From JBFJVD01 sp041624375 (GTDB taxonomy: Bacteria > Chloroflexota > Anaerolineae > Anaerolineales > E44-bin32): 5,562 nt of DNA. The stretch covers positions 1 to 5,562 of the forward strand of contig JBFJVD010000197.1 in assembly GCA_041624375.1 (NCBI GenBank), written 5' to 3'. Below, one piece after another: positions 1 to 4,184 of this stretch. Positions within the stretch are counted from its first letter, which is position 1; the number at the start of each line of letters is the position of its first letter. A program made the translations under genes and the position numbers. Under the pieces are notes generated by a model, which did no database searches, was not told the origin of the DNA, and saw only the letters and a list, made by a program, of their open reading frames with translations.

Positions 1-512
1 AGCCCGGTGAGCTGCGGGCTGAGGATCGGGAGCTGCTTGAGAAGGTGGAGGCCGGCTTCGAGCGAGTCGGCGAGCACCTGGAGGCTGTGCGGCTGCGCGC
101 CGCGCTCCAGGAGGCGATGGGGCTGGCACGTGAGGTGAATGGCTACCTCGACCGGGCGCCCTGGTTTGGCGTCATCAAGCAAGACAAGCAGGCCGCGGCC
201 ACAACAGTCTACACGGCGCTGCGGGCGATTGATTCGCTCAAGGTGCTGCTGTCCCCATTTCTTCCGTTTAGCGCCGAGCGCCTGCACCGTACGCTTGGCT
301 ACACCGAGCCGCTCTTCGGTGAGCTCACGATCGAGAGAGTCGAGGAGTCGGAGCGGACACACGAGGTACTGATGTACGATGGCTCGGCGGCTACCGGCCG
401 CTGGGCGCCCAGCCAGCTGGAGGGTGGCCGCAAGCTGCTTGAGCCCGAGCCACTCTACAAGAAGCTTGAGCCGGAGATCGTGGAGACCGAGCGCCAGCGC
501 CTCGGCACCTGA
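1..512 (+). CDS. metG: Methionyl-tRNA synthetase, C-terminal part (5' end outside window)
   Basis: The open frame runs in from the left edge (first full codon at 3) and ends at TGA 510-512, giving 169 residues. They match the C-terminal anticodon-binding helical domain of class I methionyl-tRNA synthetase, which charges tRNA-Met with methionine in the cytoplasm. The diagnostic stretch is NGYLDRAPW followed by a Lys-rich turn (about 146-190). Its Trp at 162-164 aligns with the anticodon-stacking Trp of the E. coli enzyme (NRYVDEQAPW). Next come the LLSPFLPFSAERL helix and the closing LYKKLEPE motif typical of the family end. The catalytic Rossmann domain, HIGH and KMSKS motifs lie upstream of the window. 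The protein stops just after the anticodon domain, so it lacks the C-terminal EMAP-II-like tRNA-binding domain seen in many bacterial MetRS. A strong terminator follows within 25 bases, so metG ends its transcription unit. Confidence 0.95.
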   Translation, partial: PGELRAEDRELLEKVEAGFERVGEHLEAVRLRAALQEAMGLAREVNGYLDRAPWFGVIKQDKQAAATTVYTALRAIDSLKVLLSPFLPFSAERLHRTLGYTEPLFGELTIERVEESERTHEVLMYDGSAATGRWAPSQLEGGRKLLEPEPLYKKLEPEIVETERQRLGT

Positions 513-533
513 GGTAGGCCGAACTGCTTTCTC

Positions 534-570
534 ACCTTCCCGGAAGCTTTAAGCTTCCGGGAAGGTTTCT
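534..570 (+). terminator. Rho-independent terminator of metG
   Basis: A perfect 16-base inverted repeat, ACCTTCCCGGAAGCTT (534-549) and AAGCTTCCGGGAAGGT (551-566), has only one central base. In RNA it would fold with a small loop of about 5 nt. It is followed on the plus strand by TTTCTCTTAT, a broken but U-rich tail. It starts 22 bases after the metG stop. The opposite flank (read on the minus strand) is GAGAAAGC and not T-rich, so it probably works in one direction only. Confidence 0.88.
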
Positions 571-577
571 CTTATCC

Positions 578-755
578 GCGTCCCTCACCCTACCCTCTCC
601 CTTTCGGGGAGAAGTGTGATTCGATCGAACGCATCGCCCTGACAGGAAACTACCCGCTGGAAATCCGCCTCAATTCCCCCCTCCCCACGGCTGCTCCAGG
701 CAATCCAAACACAGGTTCTCGTGGGGAGGGGATAATAAAATCGGGGAAGGGACGC
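578..755. repeat. Palindrome-rich intergenic element, likely degenerate dispersed repeat
   Basis: This is the only long gene-free stretch (571-760), and I see no credible coding in it. It is framed by an 8-base inverted repeat, GCGTCCCT (578-585) and AGGGACGC (748-755). Inside, near the left end, is a C-rich CCCTCACCCTACCCTCTCCC block. That block contains a short hairpin, TCTCCC (596-601) with GGGAGA (607-612). Next comes a perfect 10-base palindrome TTCGATCGAA (620-629). A 12-base perfect inverted repeat (678-689 with 720-731, core CTCCCCACG/CGTGGGGAG) spans a 30-base loop. The CCCTCACCC...CTCTCCC...GGGAG pattern resembles dispersed intergenic repeats I associate with Chloroflexota and some other bacteria. 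Calling it a MITE remnant is inference: no clear target-site duplication is visible. It may also serve as a transcription end for the minus-strand gene that stops at 761, for which no classic terminator is seen. Confidence 0.45.
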
Positions 756-760
756 ACCCC

Positions 761-1303
761 TCAGGTCCGGCGGCGTCGCAGACGCCTGAAGCCCATCACG
801 AGCAAGACCAGGATCCACCACGTGACCACAAGCGGCGACAGGACGCTCAGCCAATCACCGCTGTCGAAAAGGTAGTACAGATCTTCCTCGGCAAGCACAT
901 AGCGCCCATCCACAAAGGTCACATGGCGCATCAGCCGGGTGCTGCGATCTTCAGCAATGTAGATGTAGTTCAGGTAATCGCCATCCTGGCTGCGCAGGTC
1001 ATAGAGCAGCATCTCAGGGCGGGGCCGAACGGGCTGCGCCGCCTTGCGCGTGGCGACAAGCTCCTGCATCAAGGCCATATCCCCTGTCCGCATCACCTCT
1101 TCATAGCCAAGCGCAACTTCGCCCGATGTGTCGTAGCGCTCGAGATGGGCCGGGCTGAAGTAAGCGGGATCGTAACGGTCGGAGCGCTGGAATTGCACGA
1201 CGGCGAAGACCGCCGCGATCACGATGAGCGGCAGGAGCACCACTGCACCGAACCAGCGCCACGAGAACCCCCGCGTTGGGGTTGCGTTCTCACCTTCTTC
1301 CAC
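761..1303 (-). CDS. Bitopic membrane protein of unknown function
   Basis: This encodes 180 residues from a GTG start chosen because GGAGGT sits 5 bases upstream. I do not recognise the family. A short soluble N-terminus (1-15) is followed by a transmembrane helix at about 17-38. Then come a polar domain of about 115 residues (39-153), a second helix at about 155-171, and a very basic tail of six Arg in the last nine residues. The positive-inside rule puts both ends in the cytoplasm and the middle domain outside. That domain is rich in Tyr and acidic residues (for example YDLRSQDGDYLNYIYIAEDR, 101-120) and has no Cys and no obvious catalytic motif. A lone sensor or surface domain is possible but unproven. 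The gene lies 95 bases downstream of the crotonase gene on the same strand with no clear terminator between, so it is probably co-transcribed with it. The hydrophobic profile and the ribosome binding site make a real gene likely. Confidence 0.8.
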   Translation of the reverse strand: MEEGENATPTRGFSWRWFGAVVLLPLIVIAAVFAVVQFQRSDRYDPAYFSPAHLERYDTSGEVALGYEEVMRTGDMALMQELVATRKAAQPVRPRPEMLLYDLRSQDGDYLNYIYIAEDRSTRLMRHVTFVDGRYVLAEEDLYYLFDSGDWLSVLSPLVVTWWILVLLVMGFRRLRRRRT

Positions 1304-1308
1304 TAGAG

Positions 1309-1314
1309 ACCTCC
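1309..1314 (-). promoter_or_regulatory. Ribosome binding site fixing the GTG start at 1303
   Basis: Read on the minus strand, GGAGGT stands 5 bases before GTG (1303-1301). It is a near-ideal Shine-Dalgarno sequence, which supports the non-ATG start of the membrane protein. Confidence 0.75.
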
Positions 1315-1339
1315 AGGGAGGGTACCGGCGCGGCCTCCA

Positions 1340-1366
1340 TGAGTCCCCGATGAGCTTCGGGACTCA
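1340..1366 (-). other. Stem-loop between the crotonase and membrane-protein genes
   Basis: TGAGTCCC (1340-1347) and GGGACTCA (1359-1366) form an 8-base perfect inverted repeat. An alternative register gives ten pairs with one bulge and a 6-nt loop. No T-run follows on the minus strand, so it is not a classic intrinsic terminator. It could tune expression of the downstream gene, protect the upstream mRNA, or act as a weak terminator. The role is inference. Confidence 0.35.
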
Positions 1367-1398
1367 CGGAAAGGTTCATCCCCGACGCCGGGAGTCAA

Positions 1399-2184
1399 TC
1401 AGCTGCCGGTGTATTCGGGCGTGCGTTTGTCCAGGAACGCCTGCAAGCCTTCATGGTGATCATGGCTGTGGCCGGCGATCTCTTGCAGGTGGGCTTCATA
1501 GTCCAGAGCCGCCTCGAAGCCGCCGAGCAAGCCCCGGTTGAACGCCCGCTTCGTCAGCGCGAACGCCAGCGACGGGCCGGCAGCCAGCCTGACGGCCAGT
1601 TCCATCGTGGCGGCCTGCAGCTCGTCATCGGGGACCACCCGGTTGACCAGGCCAACCTCGAGCGCTTGCGCCGCAGAGAGCGGATCGTTGGTGAAGGCAA
1701 ACTCGGAGGCGCGCGCCAGCCCCATCAGCAGCGGCAGCATGAGCGAGGTGCCCGAGTCGGTGGTCAGGCCGATGCCCGTGAAGCCAAAGACGAAGCGAGC
1801 GCTCTCGGCTGCGATGCGGATGTCGGTCGCCAATGCCACCCCGAGCCCCGCTCCGGCCACCGGCCCATTTATCGCCCCGATGATGGGCTTCTCCAGGCGG
1901 CGCATGCGCAGCACCAGCGGGTTGTAGGTCCGCTGTAGATGCTTGCGGAACGAGACCTCACCATCGACCTGCGCAAAGGCGTTCACGTCCTGGCCGGCGC
2001 TGAACATGCGACCTTCGCCGGTGAGCACCAGACAGCGCACCGAGTTATCCCGGCCGGCGGCCTTCAGCGCGTCCGACAGCTCGTCAATCATCTGGTTATT
2101 AAACGCGTTGGCTTTCGGCCGGTTCAGCCGTATGCTGAAGACACCGTCCTGGTGGTCAACGAGCAGCGTATCGTACGCATCCAT
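1399..2184 (-). CDS. Crotonase-fold acyl-CoA isomerase/hydratase, PaaG-like
   Basis: This encodes 261 residues, the usual length of the enoyl-CoA hydratase/isomerase family. The ATG at 2184 is chosen over a longer open frame (to 2289) because AAGGA lies 8 bases upstream and the family alignment begins there. Oxyanion-hole motifs that hold the CoA thioester are FSAGQD (61-66) and NGPVAGAGLG (106-115). NRPKANAFNNQM near 21-32 and the end HEGLQAFLDKRTPEYTG (244-260) closely parallel E. coli PaaG, the ring-epoxide isomerase of phenylacetate breakdown. The PaaG catalytic Asp is kept as D143 in TTDSGTS. By ungapped alignment to rat crotonase, the Glu144 site is Phe while the Glu164 site is Glu161. 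It is therefore a cytoplasmic acyl-CoA isomerase or hydratase; the exact substrate cannot be read. No other paa or fatty-acid oxidation gene is in view. It has its own promoter and probably leads a two-gene unit with the downstream membrane protein. Confidence 0.92.
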   Translation of the reverse strand: MDAYDTLLVDHQDGVFSIRLNRPKANAFNNQMIDELSDALKAAGRDNSVRCLVLTGEGRMFSAGQDVNAFAQVDGEVSFRKHLQRTYNPLVLRMRRLEKPIIGAINGPVAGAGLGVALATDIRIAAESARFVFGFTGIGLTTDSGTSLMLPLLMGLARASEFAFTNDPLSAAQALEVGLVNRVVPDDELQAATMELAVRLAAGPSLAFALTKRAFNRGLLGGFEAALDYEAHLQEIAGHSHDHHEGLQAFLDKRTPEYTGS

Positions 2185-2231
2185 CGATGCCGTCCTTTGC
2201 AGAGTCGTCGAAGCGGGTCCTGGGTGCCTCG

Positions 2232-2240
2232 ATTGTAGCA
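2232..2240 (-). promoter_or_regulatory. Extended -10 promoter for the crotonase gene
   Basis: The minus strand reads TGCTACAAT: a TG-n extension followed by a 5/6 match to TATAAT. The start would fall near 2225, giving a leader of about 40 bases before ATG 2184. With a 17-base spacer the -35 hexamer is GCCGTT (2260-2255), which is poor, as expected for extended -10 promoters. That hexamer lies inside the preceding terminator stem. Confidence 0.6.
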
Positions 2241-2248
2241 GGGCGCGG

Positions 2249-2284
2249 AAGCAAAACGGCCAGACACAGGAAGCGTCCGGCCGT
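2249..2284 (-). terminator. Rho-independent terminator of the small acidic protein gene
   Basis: On the minus strand, ACGGCCGGAC (2284-2275) pairs with GTCTGGCCGT (2265-2256) over a 9-base loop, with one G-U pair among ten. TTTGCTT follows directly. It lies about 32 bases past the stop at 2317, so it ends that gene's transcript and separates it from the crotonase gene. Confidence 0.75.
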
Positions 2285-2316
2285 AGCATTTGCCTCGCGG
2301 GATACGCGCGATCGGG

Positions 2317-2700
2317 CTAGATATCCTCGTCGAAAGCGCTCCAATCGTCGTCGAGATCGTCCTCGCCGAAATCCAGCTCGATCTCGATCTCGACATCGTC
2401 CAGCCGCACCCAGAGGAAAAGCACCTGTCCTTCGTCCATCTCAGCCCAGCGGGTAGCAACGATCGGCGCTTCCTGGGTGAGACCTTCATCGGATCGGAAT
2501 TCCAGGCTGATCTGCTGGCCATCGCGCCAAGCGCGGTAGCAGCGCTCAACCAGCGCCGGTCCGTTGAAGGTGCGAAGATGACAGACAGCAATTTGCGTGG
2601 GGATTGGGCCTTCCACCAGGCCCATGAGACCGGGATCGCCTACCAGCTCAAATGTGGGTGGCGGACCTTCGATGATCGTGATCTTTTCGGACTGGTCCAT
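2317..2700 (-). CDS. Small acidic conserved-type protein of unknown function
   Basis: This encodes 127 residues from ATG 2700. GAGG ends 5 bases before that ATG, whereas the in-frame GTG at 2706 has no good ribosome binding site. I do not recognise the family. There is no signal peptide or transmembrane segment, so it should be cytoplasmic. The first 100 residues look like a small mixed alpha/beta domain: EGPPPTFELV (11-20), a Cys/Trp-containing segment AVCHLRTFNGPALVERCYRAW (38-58), and a beta-rich end GQVLFLWVRL (91-100). The last 27 residues (101-127) contain 15 Asp/Glu and no Lys or Arg, with an alternating EIEIELD strand leading into a DDLDDDW tail. Such tails can bind metal or basic protein surfaces, but nothing here shows which. 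The gene is monocistronic (own promoter and terminator) and divergent from the DUF547 gene. Confidence 0.8.
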   Translation of the reverse strand: MDQSEKITIIEGPPPTFELVGDPGLMGLVEGPIPTQIAVCHLRTFNGPALVERCYRAWRDGQQISLEFRSDEGLTQEAPIVATRWAEMDEGQVLFLWVRLDDVEIEIELDFGEDDLDDDWSAFDEDI

Positions 2701-2705
2701 GGTCA

Positions 2706-2709
2706 CCTC
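2706..2709 (-). promoter_or_regulatory. Ribosome binding site deciding for ATG 2700
   Basis: Minus-strand GAGG is followed by TGACC and then ATG (2700), a 5-base spacing. The GTG at 2706 overlaps this site and so is unlikely to be the start. Confidence 0.55.
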
Positions 2710-2737
2710 AACCGCTCAATCTCGGTAATCGGGCGGT

Positions 2738-2746
2738 ATCATACCA
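2738..2746 (-). promoter_or_regulatory. Extended -10 promoter for the acidic protein gene
   Basis: The minus strand reads TGGTATGAT: TG-n plus TATGAT (5/6 of TATAAT). The predicted start is near 2731, about 30 bases before ATG 2700. No good -35 is found at 17 bases (TCGGCC, 2766-2761). The -10 lies in a short palindrome, GGTATCATACC (2735-2745 region). Confidence 0.55.
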
Positions 2747-2766
2747 TAGTTCGATCCGCAGGCCGA

Positions 2767-2805
2767 GTAGGTGGGGCTACCGAGGCGAGTGTAAGTCGGG
2801 CTACC
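2767..2805. repeat. Pair of 15-bp direct repeats in the divergent promoter region, possible operators
   Basis: GTAGGTGGGGCTACC (2767-2781) and GTAAGTCGGGCTACC (2791-2805) match at 13 of 15 bases, 24 bases apart start to start. The first contains a GTAG-N6-CTAC dyad. One copy borders the weak -35 of the minus promoter and the other reaches the weak -35 of the plus promoter. Each is centred about 42-43 bases from the predicted start it faces, the usual place for a class II activator. The regulatory role is inferred. Confidence 0.4.
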
Positions 2806-2826
2806 CCATACCGGATGGCCGGAACG

Positions 2827-2832
2827 TAGAAT
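2827..2832 (+). promoter_or_regulatory. -10 element for DUF547 gene, probably giving a leaderless mRNA
   Basis: TAGAAT (5/6 of TATAAT) lies 8 bases before ATG 2841, so transcription should begin at or within about two bases of the start codon. No Shine-Dalgarno sequence is present upstream of the ATG, which agrees with a leaderless message. The 17-base-spaced -35 position (CCCCAT, 2804-2809) is poor. Confidence 0.5.
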
Positions 2833-2840
2833 GCCCTCAT

Positions 2841-3755
2841 ATGACCGCAGCAGAGACCGGCACAATGACGGGCGAAGAAGCGCCCCAGAAATTGCGTGAG
2901 CGCCTGGCCTCACGCTGGATTCGCGGCGCCTCCTGGGCGGTGGACTTCGCGCTCAGAGTCGACCGGCGGCAAGTGCTCAACCCGGGGGGCGGCATCAAGC
3001 CATCCGAACCGATTGGCCCCGCGTTGAAGCGGCTCGCCAATCAGATGCGGGCCGAGGCGCTGAAAGCCGGCGGGGTGGATTACCGCGGATTGGGGGCAAG
3101 CACAGCCTACGAACAGTTTCGTGAATTGACGAGGTCCCTACCGCACTGCACCTCCGAGGACCTCGGCGACCGCGACCACCAGCTGGCCTTCTGGATCAAC
3201 CTGTACAATGTGCTGATTCTGGACGCAGTGATCCACTACCAGGTGCGCGGCTCACTGCTGAGACGGCCCGGCTTCTTCCGCCAGGCCGCCTACAACGTCG
3301 GCGGCCAGCGCTTTTCCGCAGACGACATCGAGCACGGGGTGCTGCGGGGCAATCGTCCGCATCCGACACTTCGGCTGCGCCCCTTCGCGCCCGATGATAT
3401 GCGGCGCCAACTTTCACTGGACCCGCCGGATCCGAGAATCCATTTCGCCCTGAACTGCGGGGCCCGTTCCTGCCCGCCGATCGCCTTCTACGATGGGGAA
3501 CAGATTGATTGCCAGCTTGACCAGGCCGCCAGCGCCTTTCTCAACTCGGGCGGCGCGCGCTACGATCCCGAGCACCGGGTCCTGTGGCTCTCAAAGCTGC
3601 TCGACTCGTACAGCATCGACTTCGGAGGGGAACAGGGCGTGTTTGCACTGCTGGAACGCTACAGCCAGGATGAAGCGCTCCGGGACGCGCTGGCGCGCGG
3701 CGACGTGCGGTTGCGGTTCCAGCCGTACGACTGGTCGGTCAACGCCGTGCTCTAG
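2841..3755 (+). CDS. DUF547 family protein
   Basis: This encodes 304 residues. The C-terminal two thirds (about 85-301) carry the hallmarks of the DUF547 family: FWINLYN (117-123), IEHGVLRG (163-170) with a conserved His, HFALNCGARSCPP (201-213) with two conserved Cys (206 and 211), LSKLLDSYSIDFG (250-262) and the closing YDWSVN (296-301). The biochemical function of the family is not established to my knowledge. The invariant His, the NCG-x-RSCP Cys pair and the Trp/Asn motifs look like an active or binding site, but I assign no reaction. The first 60 residues are more variable and contain a weakly hydrophobic segment (SWAVDFALRV, 31-40) too short for a sure membrane anchor. No clear signal peptide is seen. 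ATG 2841 is chosen because the -10 element lies just before it. The gene stands alone on the plus strand, divergent from the acidic protein gene and convergent with the dehydrogenase operon. Confidence 0.9.
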   Translation: MTAAETGTMTGEEAPQKLRERLASRWIRGASWAVDFALRVDRRQVLNPGGGIKPSEPIGPALKRLANQMRAEALKAGGVDYRGLGASTAYEQFRELTRSLPHCTSEDLGDRDHQLAFWINLYNVLILDAVIHYQVRGSLLRRPGFFRQAAYNVGGQRFSADDIEHGVLRGNRPHPTLRLRPFAPDDMRRQLSLDPPDPRIHFALNCGARSCPPIAFYDGEQIDCQLDQAASAFLNSGGARYDPEHRVLWLSKLLDSYSIDFGGEQGVFALLERYSQDEALRDALARGDVRLRFQPYDWSVNAVL

Positions 3756-3812
3756 GCTCAGCCCGACTCGATCTTGGCGCGACTCAAGCCCAGATCACTG
3801 TTTCTCCCCGAC

Positions 3813-4142
3813 CTACCAAAACCCAATCAGCCTGCCAGCGTAGAGCGCCAGGGACACAACCAGCAGAACCGTCGCGCCGACGAAGACATATGGCAGCATC
3901 CGCTCGCCGACTGTCTCGGCCGGCGCCTGCTCGAACGGACGGAGGGGCCGGCTCAAGTCGGATTCGGTTTCTTCGGATTCGCGCTTCAGCCGGCGGCCGG
4001 AGGCCAGTGCCCCAATCCCCAGGATGACGCCGAGCGTGGCCAGGATGCGCAAGAGGAGTGAGTCGGAGAAGAAGGCTGAGAACAGCAGCAGGACGATGAA
4101 GACGAAGAGCAGCCAGCCGGGTGTGCCGGATGGACCCCTCAT
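3813..4142 (-). CDS. Small three-helix membrane protein of unknown function
   Basis: This encodes 109 residues from ATG 4142. GGAG lies 6 bases upstream, which favours it over the in-frame TTG at 4154. Two closely spaced hydrophobic helices (about 9-27 and 29-47) form a hairpin. They are followed by a basic patch GRRLKRE (49-55), a charged loop of about 30 residues rich in Glu and Pro, and a third helix at about 83-102. The protein ends RLIGFW. The basic patch after helix 2 suggests that the loop is cytoplasmic. I do not recognise the family and see no catalytic motif. It begins 42 bases after the dehydrogenase stop on the same strand and is probably the last gene of that operon. No intrinsic terminator is visible in the 57 bases between its stop and the convergent DUF547 gene. 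Confidence 0.8.
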   Translation of the reverse strand: MRGPSGTPGWLLFVFIVLLLFSAFFSDSLLLRILATLGVILGIGALASGRRLKRESEETESDLSRPLRPFEQAPAETVGERMLPYVFVGATVLLVVSLALYAGRLIGFW

Positions 4143-4184
4143 CGGCGGCTCCAACAGGCTGGCGGCACCAGGCGACCACAGGGG

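Noticed and set aside
923..1306. Plus-strand open frame of 127 codons over the bitopic membrane protein
   Set aside because: No ribosome binding site or recognisable domain; the minus frame has transmembrane helices and GGAGGT before its start.
1375..1398. TTGACT on the minus strand just past the crotonase stop as a -35 box
   Set aside because: No TATAAT-like hexamer lies 16-18 bases further on.
1453..1938. Plus-strand open frame of 161 codons inside the crotonase gene
   Set aside because: It is antisense to a clearly conserved enzyme; the translation is Arg/Gln-rich with no domain, as expected of a GC-rich shadow.
2185..2289. A 35-residue N-terminal extension of the crotonase in the same open frame
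   Set aside because: It would run through the predicted terminator and promoter, has no family similarity, and the ATG at 2184 has a ribosome binding site and matches the family start.
2365..2395. Short tandem-like CTCGAT/GAGATC repeat
   Set aside because: It is explained by codons for the alternating Glu-Ile stretch in the acidic tail; too short to be a genuine repeat element.
2290..2829. Plus-strand open frame of 179 codons over the acidic protein gene
   Set aside because: The minus-strand frame has a better ribosome binding site, promoter and terminator. The plus frame crosses both predicted promoters and has low-complexity Leu/Asp pairs that mirror the acidic tail.
3756..3812. Possible bidirectional terminator between the convergent DUF547 and membrane-protein genes
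   Set aside because: Only a short direct repeat (CGACTC twice) is seen; no stem with a T-run on either strand.
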